NCBI GenBank assembly: GCA_963693285.1 | Contig: OY848917.1 | Coordinates: 25,540,745 to 25,604,744, forward strand | Length of the DNA stretch: 64,000 bases | Reading direction: 5' to 3' | Source: Xestospongia muta | Lineage: Eukaryota; Porifera; Demospongiae; Haplosclerida; Petrosiidae | Shown here: in pieces, positions 53,573 to 64,000 of the stretch | Layout of the letters: the number at the start of each line of letters is the position of its first letter | Numbering within the stretch: position 1 is the first letter of the stretch | Position numbers and translations under genes: made by a program | Notes under the pieces: generated by a model | The model's database searches: none | The model's input: the letters and a program-made list of their open reading frames with translations, nothing else | Told to the model about the DNA's origin: nothing

Positions 53573-56500
53573 CTATACAAATAAAAAGTACACAAAATTA
53601 AATATGGTTAACAACATTTTTTTGAAAAGGAATATAATAAAATCATAAAAATTCACAACCAGTAAATAGTAAATTCACAAAGTAAAGCAAAACAATACAA
53701 AATACATAGACAATATATGAAACATTAAAGGCAATAATTTAAAAAACACCAGCATATATGTATATCTAATGTATGTTTATTGTGGTTAATCTCTTAAATA
53801 CATATCTATGGCTAATGGTTGCAGTTTATCTTACCAAGTGTATCAGTAGGAGTAGGTGAAGAAGAGGAAGAAAAATTGGAGTCAGGATTACAACCAATAA
53901 CAGCTATATCATCGCAACAATCTCCATAAATGTGACATACTTTATCACAATAGCATCCATTATTACTACAAGTTGATGAAAGATGAGACAGACAACATCC
54001 AGAATAGCTGAGAGCAAGAGCCAGGCATGAGCCTAACAATAATATACAAATAAATACATTTCAATTGCAATCTTCACTTACCTTGAGTAACAATCAGTGT
54101 AGGTGATATAATGGTACTACTAAAAGATGAGGTGACAGCAGATGAAAAATTTGCTGGAAGAGGTGTACTACTTGTCACAGAGTATGGAGTTTTGAATTCT
54201 GTTTACATATAAGAATAAATTTAAGAATTATCACATTATGGTAGAGAAAAGCTGATCATAAGCATTACATCAGTAACTACAATACTACTATTGTTAGAAC
54301 TGATAAGAAGACATATTAATTTTATGTCAGACATATTATTGTTTTAGACTATGATAAAATTAACATAAGATATAGCTTAAAATGTAAGAGAAATTACTTC
54401 TGTATGATATGCAGTGCAAAACTGAATAAAAATTAACTAGTTTTATTTTAAAAACAATTCCTTACGTAAGTCTTTTTAATAATAAATTGATGCTATGGCT
54501 TATTTGTGATTAATGTATTGCAAGAATTTCTTTTGTTGTCTTACTATTTGGTGTAGGTGAAACAATAGAAGAGGAAGGAGAAGCAGGATAACAACCAATA
54601 TTGGTTATATCATTGCAACAATTGTTCAAAATGTGACAGCTTTGATCACAATAGCATCCATTATTACTACACGTTGTTGAAAGAGAAGACACACAACATC
54701 CAGGATAGCTAAGATTTAGTGCCAGACATGAGCCTAAATATAATATATGCATGCAATTTCTTTATTTGCATTTGTATTATAAATAAGATATAAAAAAATC
54801 ATTTTATTTGCATTGCTCACATACCTTGAACAAATATTGGTGTAGGTGAAATTACAGTATCGCTTAAAAATGAAGTAACAGCAGATGAAAAACTTGCTGG
54901 AAGAGGTTTACTAGTTGTCAAAGAGTATGGAGTTTTTAATTCTGTTTCTATAAAAATGTTATAGGATTGATAATTATTATTTTATGCTAGAGAAAAGCTG
55001 ATTATAAGCATCACATCAGTAACTACACACATCAATACAGTTCACAATAATTAACAAAATAAATCTTTGTATGCTCACAGAATCATTAGTAAACTAATTT
55101 TAAGTTAGACTAAAATGTGACTAACATAAAATGTGATCTTTTATAGAAACAGAAGAAAAATGATTATGAGATGACATGTAATGCTCAAAGACATATAATT
55201 TCCTTGTGTCAGTAATTTAATAATAACTTTTTTTATCAAAGTAATATTGGAGTTGATAGACATATATATAATTTCCTTGTGTCAGTAATTTAATAATAAC
55301 TTTTTTTATCAAAGTAATATTGGAGTTGATAGACATATATATTTTTTCTATATAGAACTGTGTAAAAAATGAAATGTTGTACAAAATTTGCTAATTAATA
55401 CACCAAGTAGTAACTAACCATTTAGGCCAGACCCTGAGCCAAATCCAGATCCTATATAAAAAATGCATACACGTAAAATGTAACTTAATATACAACCAGT
55501 GCTAAATTTTAATTAAAAATACAAAATGAACAAAATATAATATAAATAAATATTATAGATATATGTATGCATGTATGATATAATTATCTTATTATTTATT
55601 TGATTAATGATTAACTTGTTTAATTTGCTTTTTTGTTTTTATGTATTGCATCAGCTACTAATATTGACTTACCAAGTGTATTACTTGGAGTAGGAGAGGA
55701 AGAAATTACAGAATGACAACCAATATCAGCTATATCACTACAACAATCTCCTAAACTGTGACACATATGATCACAATAGCATCCATCACTGACACAGGTT
55801 GGTGACAATGACCACAGACAACATCCAGAATAGCTGACATTAAGTGCCAAACATGAACCTAATAAATATATAAACAAGTTGTTTTTATTTGTATTGCTCA
55901 AATACCTTTAGTAACAATTGGTGTAGGTGAAATAGTAGTATCACTTAAAGAGGAAGTGACTGCATATGAAAAGGTTGCTGGAAGTGATGTACTGCTTGTC
56001 AAAGGGTATTGAGGTTTGGATTCTGTATCTGTAATTATAAAAATGGTTACAAAATTGTTCATCAGTATTATCACTTGAATATGATAAATAAGATCACACC
56101 TGCAACAATATATTACTTTTATCAAAATTATTCAATTTTCATACACAACACACATAAACATTACAACTATGATGTCGCACTATAAGTATCAATATAAAGT
56201 TATAACTAAGAATAAAAATTGTGTAATCTTGAGGGCCTATTTATATAATAGATCAAAGTAGATGCTGTGCTGTTTTATCAACAGGGAGAATGTCATTGTA
56301 GTGGCCATAAAGTTTACTGAAGGAAATAAAGTCTTCTCTCTGCAAGACACCCCAGGATCAACACAATGAGATGGTAATAGATAACCTTATGTGTATCATT
56401 CTTGATATTCATGTCCATTGTGTTTACTAGATGATTGCTGGCACATAAATAGCAAGAAGTTATAGGCATCACATGAGAAGGGGGTGGGGCAGTTGGCATG

Positions 56501-59500
56501 TGCATGGACTATATACAATCAGCAATATCTTCTCTCAGTCCTTAATATTTTTTGAACTAAATAAAATCCAAACTTAACAACTAATATTCCCACAATTTTA
56601 GATCACTGTTACAAGCAGTTATCTTGCCACTTGTTGCCAAAAGATAGGTTACCCCAATTACAAGAATATTTTATATATTACTATACTTTTATTGTTAACA
56701 AGTAGTCTCTTACCAATTAGACCAGGTCCCGAGCCAAGTTCTGAGTGCAATCCTGAGCCAAATCCAGACTCTGAAAAAATGAGTGAGTAAACTAAATTAT
56801 ATATTGTTTAAAGTTAAGGTAGACAAGAAAGCACACAAGAATTAATATATCACTAAAATTAATTGTAAACAACAAGTAGTGTATTTATTAAGCAGTAGAA
56901 AATGGTGTCTTGGTATGAAAACAACTAAGAAATAAATTAAAAGAGTTTCTGATTGAGTCTTACCAAGTGTATTAGTTTGAGTAGGTAAAACTGTAGGAGA
57001 AGAAGAAGAAGGAGTATAGCAACCAATATCAGCTATATCATTGCAACAATTGTTCATAATGTGACAGTTTTGGTCACAATAGCATCCATTATTGCTACAA
57101 GTAGATGATAGAGAAGGCACACAACATCCAGTATAGCTGAGATTAAGTGCCAGACATGAGCCTAAATACAATATATAAACAAATTCATATTATTTGTATT
57201 GCTCACTTACCAAGGGTAACAATTGGTGTAGGTGAAACTATAGTACCACTTAAAGATGACGTGAAAGCGGATGAAAAACGTGTAGAAAGATGTGCAATAC
57301 TTGACAAAGAGTATGGAATTTTGGATTCTTTTTCTATATAATAATGGCAATAAAATTGATAGTAATTATATCATGTTAGAGATAAGATGATCATAAGCAT
57401 CACATCAGTAACTAAATACATTTTATAATAACTGATAGGAAGAACCTCATGTGTAATATTATAGAGTCATTACTAATCTAACTAGTCTAACTAGTCTAAT
57501 GAGTAGACTAGATATGACTAACACCTTAAAAGCAAACCATACGAAAAATCATTATGAGACCACATGCAACAATAAAGCATATTAAAGGTTAAGAAAGAGA
57601 TTGATTTCTTAAGTCGTGTATTCTAATAGTGGTTTAATTTTATGATGATTTTTATTGCAGTTGTTGGAATGTATATTGTTGGAAGCAATGTTTTATAAAT
57701 ATGAAATTTGGTATAGTAAACTTTGTTATTTGGGTTTTAAATAATTATAAGTAATCACTTACCATTTATGTCAGACCCTGAGCCAGATCCTAATCCTGTA
57801 ACAAATAGTGCAAATATATGAACTTATGGAGTATGCCAAGTTATAAGTGCTTTAAGGTTCAATCTCCATGAATATGCAATACAGGAATAACAAACATATT
57901 AAAATGGTAAACAGGCATATTTAATAAAGCAATACAGGTAAATTTCATGTGAGTTATTTTAAAAAATGTATTATACATACATAAATACATACATAAATAC
58001 TCATATATAAATAATATTTCAATTGGAAGTGCTCTTTTAAATTTAAATCACCTTGAGAAACAATTGGTGTAGGTATTAATGTAATATTACTTAGAAATGA
58101 AGTGGGAGCAGATGAAACGCTTGCTGAAATACTTGTACTACTTGTCAAAGAGTATGAAGTTTTTAATTCTGTATGCAAATAAAAATGATAAGAATTTATT
58201 ATTACTGTATCATGTTAGAGACTAGCTGATCATAAGCATTACAACAGAAAATTTATTTGCTACATTTTTACTTATGAGGTAATATGAGGATATTAACAAA
58301 CATCTAATTATCTAATAATATTATATTAAGAAAACAAAAAGCATTAAGCTTAACAAAAAAAGAATATATAGACAATAATTATGTGAATGCTAGATCACAG
58401 ATATATTAATGTATTTGTATTTTCAATAAATTGTTTAATGTGATTAATTCTTATTAGATATGGCTAATGTAATACATGACTTTCTAATGTTGTCTTACCA
58501 AGTGTATTAGTTAAAGTTGTAAGAAAGGAAGGAAGAGCAGGATGACAACCAATATCGACTATATCACTACAACAGTCTCCATAATTGTGACAGACTTTAT
58601 CACAATAGCATCCATTATTAGTACAGGTTGATGATAGAGAAGACACACAACATCCAGGATAGCTAAGATTTAGAGCCAAACATGAACCTATAACAATAAT
58701 ACATTTAAGCAAAATTATTTAATTTTCCTTGCTCACTATACCTTGTGTAACAATCGGTGTAGTTATAACTGTAGTACTACTTAAAGATGAAGTGAAAACA
58801 GATGAAAAACTTGCCAGGAGAGGAGTACTACTTGTCAAAGAGTATGGAGTTTTGAATTCTGTGTCTATGTGCAAAAAAAGTTATTATATTGTATTAGCAA
58901 TAAGATGATCATAATCACTAACTGTATATAATATTACATTTCTAATGAATTGACAAGAATTATTCATTTTTGGCTACACTAAAGTGTGGTTTATACAAGA
59001 AGTGATCATGGTAGCATTATATATTTTATAAAGTAAAGCAAAAAAAGGCAATGGTTTATTTGACAAATCTATTAAAGGAGCTTCTGGTCTGTCTTACTAA
59101 GTCTATCAGTTGAGACTGATGAAGAGGAAGAAGGAGCAGGATAACAACTTATACTACATTATAGCAACAATTGTTCAAAATTTGATAATTTTGATCACAA
59201 TAGCATCCATTATTACAAGTCATTGGTGACAAAGAAAGCACACAACAACCAGAATAGCTAAGACTAAGTGGTAGATATTAGCCTAACAATAGTATATTTA
59301 AAGATATTCATTTATTTTCATTCCGCATTTACCTTGAGTTACAGTTGATATAAGTGAAAATATAGTATCACTTAAAGAATTGTCAGCAGATGATAAACTT
59401 TCTGGAAAAGGTGAACTACTTGGTAAAAGGTATGGAGTTTTGAATTCAGTGTCTATGTAAAAATAATTATAAAATTGTCAAGTACTATATCATATTAGAA

Positions 59501-61122
59501 ATAAAAGATCATAAAATCACATATTATAACTTGTTTATGGTAGAAAACAACATTCACATATTAATCAAAATGAGAAGTGATAACTCCAAAAAATACCAGG
59601 AATCCATTTTTTTGGCTGATGATCCCCTCCACAAAATTGTACAACAACGTTTAGTTGTATACGCTAAATCATATTGTTTCTCATGCATTTTCTGAGGTGT
59701 ATCTGAATGAACAGTTCAGTAAATGAGAGACCAGCTCACATTATGTATAACAACAGTGAATAGCTAATGCATTTATATCTGGAACTTTGTCTCCAAGAGG
59801 GAAAATAACTTTTCTTAACTTGAAAAAGCATTAATGAGAAGAATTGTAGATCATTTGGCTATTTGATGGCCTTAGATATTTTTCCATATCACTACACTAT
59901 AATTTATTGTTATATATATGTGGTATATATCAATGCTATGTACTGTCAATAAACTTGTTGTACATGAGATATTATTGTAAATTTATTTATAAGATTTTTA
60001 GGTGCTCAGCTTGTCCTTCTAGGCCACCATAAAAACCTACAATTTCGTTATACTACACATGTGGCAGCAATCATTTACCAATGTGGATATTTGTAATAAT
60101 GCACATGAGGCATTCTTATACTATCTCATTGAGTTGGTTCCCTTATCCACAGTGTTCGACTAGAACATTTATTTCAGCAAGTAGGTTACAATACATTTGC
60201 CAGTGTTATATTTGATAATCTGGATAACAGTAAAGTGGATCAGATTGAAGTGATTGCTCAAAATTTGGGTTAGAGCATTATAAGCTTTATCAGCATGACT
60301 GACCAAATGCAAGAAACGTTTAAGGAGCTGTTATGTGGATGGACAAGACACAGTCATCAATATTTTTTTCCAATATTGTTTACAGTAAAAAAACTATTTG
60401 CATACTATTTCCACTTTTTTTCTATCAGATAGATTACTATCATCACCAGAATCTATTGACTATTTATGATTACTTCACAATTAACTAGACATTGATTTTA
60501 CAAGCCAAAGTGATAACTGAGAACTCTACAAAACCTTCCCTTTAATTATAATGTATACAGTGCACACAAATAAATTACAAACTTTGATATCAACTTTAAG
60601 TATTAATAATTACATTACAACTATTAATAATTATAAAGTTCAATATCCATAATAAAACATATTATATACTAAGTTTTACGTAAATTTCCACAATTTCGCT
60701 ATTTTATATTTTTATGTTTTTACTTTGTTGCGACTGTCTTATTGTCTATCTTCCTCAGCTATTAAGTTGTTTTGCCAAATCAACCTTCATTCTAGACCAT
60801 ATAGCTACAGTAATCCTATTAATCTAGTCTCGAGAATGATGAGGTATGCTTGAAGCCTTAAAGACAACAACCAGTGAAGCATAATGTGTTTACTTAGGGA
60901 ATTATCTTTATACCAAAATTAGTAATAAAACTAATTTTTGACTAGACTAAAATATAACTTATTAATATTCCCAACATCAGTAACTTAAATAAGAATTTTG
61001 TTATTAAAAGTTGGTAGATATTACGATGTTTGATATAATATTATTTTACATAGGATACTATCAAATGCAATATGTGGTGTAGTAACATTTCTTACATATA
61101 TACATAAATGTACATACATAAA

Positions 61123-61171
<49 letters not shown>

Positions 61172-64000
61172 TGACCAAGTAGTAACTTACTAATTAAGTC
61201 AGAACGTAAGCCAGATTCTGAGTGTAATCCTGAGCCGGATTCAAATCCTGTATAAAATGATGCATAGACATAAACTAAAAGTAAACAAATGTTTCAAGTT
61301 AAAATTGTAAGGAATCAAAATAAGTTATTAATGTATCATAAACATTAATAATTCTTACCAATTGTATTTGTTGGAATAGGTAAAACTGTAAGAGAGGAGG
61401 AAGAAGCAGGATAACAACTAATATCAGCTACATCATTACAACAATTGTTCAACAAGTGACAGTTTTGATCACAATAACATCCATTATTACTACAATTTGA
61501 TGACAGAGAAGACACACAACATCCAGAATAGCTGAGATTAAGTGCCAAACATGAGCCTAATAATAATAATATATAACAAATTTATTTTATTTGTGTTGCT
61601 CACTTACCTTGACTAACAATTTGTGTAGGTAAAACTATAGTACTACTTAAAGAGGAAGTAACAGCAGATGAAAAAGTTGCTGGAAGTGTTGTACTACTTG
61701 TCAAAGAGTATGATGTTTTGACCTCTGTGTCAATATAAAAATGATAATAAAATGGATAATTGTTATATCATGTGAGAAGCTGATGATAAGCATTTTATCA
61801 TATCACATCAGCGTCTTTATACATGAACATTTAGAAAGTTTCTAAGTATGAAATGGGGTACAATAGAATTAGGAAATGATGTATAGACTGGACAACACTC
61901 AACATTAGCCATATTATTGAATCATTGCAACTTATTTTGTCTTACCAAGTGTATCAGTTTGTGTAGGTGAAACTGTAAGAGAGATAGATGAAAGTAGGTA
62001 ACAACCAATATCAGTTACATCATTACAACAATTGTTCAAAATGTAACATTTTTATCATAATAGCATATATTATTATTACATTTTGGTGACACATAAGACC
62101 CACAACATGCAGAATAGCTGACACTTAATGCCAAACATATTCCCGAAAAGATATAATGATGTGATTTGTTCCATTTGTACTTATGTACCTTTAGTAACAA
62201 TTTGGGTAGGTGAAACAATAGTACCACTAAAAGATGAAGTGACAACTGATTTACTACTTGTCAAAGAGTATGGAGTTTTCAATTCTGAGTCTATATGATA
62301 ATGGTAATAAAATTGATAATAATAATGTCATGTTTGAGGTAAGATAAACATAAGCATGGCATCCATAAGTGTAAATACTACTGCGTATTAGAAAAACTGT
62401 TTAAGAAAAAAATCTTTACATATATATATATATTAATCTTAATTAATTTAATTTTTTGAATAAACAAAATTGTCACTAACACAATATGTTGTTCTTATTA
62501 AACAAAGATAAGAGAAGCAATTTTTCTAACACATGGAATGCAAAAGGACAAATAATATAGTTAATTTCACTTCAATGTCCTACATCAATTTTTTAAATAA
62601 TGATTTAAGTTTGTGATATTTTTGTTATTAGAGCTGGTGGAAATACACATTGTTAGATGTAGCATTGCTTCCTCACAGTTTCTTATAAAAAGTATTAAAA
62701 ACAGTTTAACTAACACAGTATATACTTTAACACATAGAAACTTACTATTTAGACCAGATCCTGAACCAAATTCTGAGTATAATCCTGAGCCAAGCCCAGA
62801 TCCTATATAAATGATGCATGCATACAAACTAGTACACACTATTTTAATATAGTCTTATAAGAAGTCAATACAAATATATAGCAAATATATTAAATGCAAA
62901 TGTATAGCAAATATATTAAAATGGTAAACAACTAGTGATATATTTAATAAAGCAAAACAAAGAAGAAAAAGTATATATTGACATTACATAAAATACTAGA
63001 AGTACAATATAAATTATTCCAGAAAGATTAAATATAAGTTAATTAAATCTAATATATGATCTACTGTGTTTGAGCTTCTAATTTTTGACTTACCAAGTGA
63101 ATCAGTTGGAGTTGGTGTAGGAGAGGAAGAAGAAGCATGCTGACAACCAATATCAGCTATATCACTACAACAGTCTCCATAAATGTGACAGACGTTATCA
63201 CAATAACATCCATTATTACCACAGGATGGTGATAGAGATGACACACAGCATCCAGAATAGCTGAGATTAAGTGCCAAACATGAGCCTAACAATAATATAT
63301 AAACAAATTCATTTCATTTACATCACCCACTTACTTACCTTGTGTAACAATTGATGTAGGTGAAGCTATGATATTACCACTTACAAATGTAGTGACAGCT
63401 GATGAAAAACTTGTAGAATAGGGTATACTATTTGTCAAAGTGTACGAGGTTTTGAGTTCTGCATATGATTATAAAATAAATTGATAATTATTATATCATG
63501 TTTCAGACAAGCTATTGATAAGCATTACATCAGAAACTACATATGCGATTCACAGGAATTCATAGGAAGAAATCTTAACATTATAACAGAATTATTAATT
63601 TTAGCTAAACTAAAATGTGATTTGCACAGGATGTAATCTTAAGATGAAATGTAAAAGAAATCATTTTAAGACCACCTGCAGTACAATAGTAACATTAAAA
63701 AATTAAGAAGAATTTAATAATTTTCTTACATGAGCTTAAAATTATATAAACAATTCATTATATTTATAATGTTCACTTACCTTGAGTAACAGATGATGTA
63801 TGTGGAACTATTGTATCATTTAAAAATGAAGTGACAGCTGATAAGGTATTTGCTGTAAGAAGGGTACTACTTGTTAAAGTGAGTGGACTTTTGATTTTCG
63901 TATCTAATATATGAAATTTGTTTAAGATGGTGCGTATAGACATTAAAAAGAATTTCACTAAATTTTGCTCTCTAATAAGATTCAATGAATTGAGTTTTCA
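52265..64000 (-). CDS. Gene C: Ser/Thr linker, SMB and Gly/Ser-microexon array protein (3' part of gene)
   Basis: At least 24 module exons on the minus strand running to beyond the right edge of the window. Module types: Ser/Thr linker (about 40 residues), SMB (about 63-66 residues) and Gly/Ser microexon (11 or 19 residues). Every intact exon is phase 1-1 and a multiple of three (33, 57, 102, 117, 120, 123, 186, 189, 192 or 198 bases). The gene ends in a short exon with TAA at 52265. No peptidase, NIDO or membrane helix is visible; a subtilase may lie upstream outside the window, as in A and B (inference). Two SMB exons are broken. The product would be a long, flexible, disulfide-studded extracellular chain. 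Confidence 0.7.
53835..54198 (-). CDS. Gene C module 9: linker and SMB
   Basis: Exons 54082-54198 (linker, EFKTPYSVTSSTPLPA) and 53835-54032 (SMB: CCLSHLSSTC, GCYCDKVC, DCCDDIAVIGC). This is the last SMB of gene C. Confidence 0.8.
54545..55451 (-). CDS. Gene C module 8: Gly/Ser microexon, linker and SMB
   Basis: Exons 55419-55451 (33 bases, GSGFGSGSGLN), 54825-54947 (linker) and 54545-54733 ([32 protein letters not shown]). Intact. The microexon donor is GTTAGT. Confidence 0.8.
55192..55345. repeat. Direct tandem duplication of about 77 bases
   Basis: A block beginning CATATAATTTCCTTGTGTCA occurs twice without visible difference in a gene C intron, just upstream of microexon 55419-55451 in gene order. 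Confidence 0.85.
55673..56770 (-). CDS. Gene C module 7: Gly/Ser microexon, linker and SMB
   Basis: Exons 56714-56770 (57 bases, ESGFGSGLHSELGSGPGLI), 55906-56028 (linker, DTESKPQYPLTSSTSLPA) and 55673-55858 (SMB: CCLWSLSPTC, GCYCDHMC, DCCSDIADIGC). Intact. Confidence 0.8.
56964..58168 (-). CDS. Gene C module 6: linker, Gly/Ser microexon, linker and SMB
   Basis: Exons 58052-58168 (linker), 57763-57795 (33 bases, GLGSGSGSDIN), 57211-57333 (linker, EKESKIPYSLSS) and 56964-57161 (SMB: CCVPSLSSTC, GCYCDQNC, NCCNDIADIGC). All are intact. An SMB seems to be missing between the first linker and the microexon. Confidence 0.78.
58499..58864 (-). CDS. Gene C module 5: linker and SMB
   Basis: Exons 58742-58864 (linker, DTEFKTPYSLTSSTPLLA) and 58499-58687 (SMB: CCVSSLSSTC, GCYCDKVC, DCCSDIVDIGC). 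Intact, phase 1-1. Confidence 0.8.
59460..61120. other. Large gene C intron, nothing recognised
   Basis: About 1.7 kb, less AT-rich between 60000 and 60350. Six-frame reading by eye gave no domain. It may hold an old repeat insertion, as it is much longer than its neighbours. Confidence 0.4.
61128..61162. repeat. TA microsatellite
   Basis: About 35 bases of pure TA in a gene C intron, close to the microexon 61191-61247. Confidence 0.9.
61359..61724 (-). CDS. Gene C module 3: linker and SMB
   Basis: Exons 61608-61724 (linker) and 61359-61556 (SMB: CCVSSLSSNC, GCYCDQNC, NCCNDVADISC). The usual linker acceptor is mutated to TG. The next AG six bases on (ACACAG|AGGTC) keeps phase 1 and costs two residues. 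Confidence 0.78.
61946..62802 (-). pseudogene. Gene C module 2: Gly/Ser microexon, linker and a broken SMB
   Basis: Exon 62746-62802 (57 bases, GSGLGSGLYSEFGSGSGLN) and exon 62189-62290 (linker) are intact. The SMB at about 61946-62144 is broken in two ways. The AG acceptor before its GSCL-equivalent start is lost (the sequence reads TTTTCGGGAATATG). A one-base insertion after CYYDK shifts the frame to a TGA. This exon is probably skipped. Confidence 0.7.
62300..62745. other. Gene C intron, nothing recognised
   Basis: AT-rich intron. The short open frames here on both strands overlap the Gly/Ser microexon 62746-62802 and have no meaning of their own. Confidence 0.5.
63094..63903 (-). CDS. 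Gene C module 1: two linkers and an SMB
   Basis: Exons 63781-63903 (linker, DTKIKSPLTLTSSTLLTA), 63339-63458 (linker) and 63094-63285 (SMB: CCVSSLSPSC, GCYCDNVC, DCCSDIADIGC). Two successive linkers before an SMB also occur in gene B. Confidence 0.78.

Larger units (their letters stand above)
59098..61247 (-). pseudogene. Gene C module 4: Gly/Ser microexon, linker and a broken SMB
   Basis: Exon 61191-61247 (57 bases, FESGSGLHSESGLRSDLI) and exon 59333-59452 (linker) are intact. The SMB at 59098-59282 has a TAA as its second codon, has lost at least one core Cys (CDQNYQ for CDQNC) and is 185 bases long, not a multiple of three. The intron 59453-61190 (about 1.7 kb) is the largest seen in gene C and holds nothing recognised except a TA microsatellite at 61128-61162. 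Confidence 0.7.

Overview
The window looks like AT-rich nuclear DNA of an early-branching metazoan, most likely a demosponge (inference). Genes are split into many short exons with canonical GT/AG borders and introns often only 40-150 bases. The encoded domains are animal extracellular modules: subtilase, somatomedin-B (SMB), NIDO, AMOP, VWD, EGF and a transmembrane segment. No bacterial operon, CRISPR array, rRNA or tRNA gene was recognised.

Layout. 1-1320: AT-rich, no gene seen. 1322-7730: a decayed Ty3/Gypsy element on the + strand, interrupted by a Ty1/Copia element (2344-6585) with two LTRs and a 5-base target duplication. 7737-10325: a second, inverted and 5'-truncated Gypsy element. 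11106-36594 (minus): gene A, a proposed giant membrane-anchored protein of about 4,640 residues. Its order is signal peptide and I9 propeptide, S8 subtilase, eight NIDO domains alternating with seven linker-SMB modules, a Ser-rich stretch, a ninth NIDO, AMOP, VWD, about seven EGF-like repeats, a membrane helix and a short tail. 36600-41450: intergenic, with a long CT microsatellite, MITE-like repeats and a Tc1-like transposase relic. 42067-45547 (minus): gene B, a secreted paralogue (subtilase, Ser/Thr linkers, two SMB, stop; 611 residues). 44496-49705: a 2605-base duplication carrying a second copy of gene B's promoter and first exon, ending in a roughly 53-base minisatellite. 52265 to beyond 63903 (minus): gene C, a chain of Ser/Thr linkers, SMB domains and Gly/Ser microexons whose 5' end lies outside the window.

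A, B and C are on the same strand and share modules and exon phases. Nearly all extracellular module boundaries are phase 1, so modules can be gained, lost or skipped without breaking the frame. In gene A the module array is a near-perfect tandem repeat of about 1.947 kb. Two adjacent copies share a nonsense codon, and a single-base deficit in an A-run breaks the region after VWD. With that base supplied, the summed exon lengths of gene A form an exact multiple of three, which supports the model as one gene.

The strongest candidate for something undescribed is this locus: a subtilase family whose members carry expanding SMB/NIDO arrays, one of them joined to a mucin-4-like NIDO-AMOP-VWD-EGF-TM receptor tail. 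Exon borders were read by eye; no transcript or database evidence was available.
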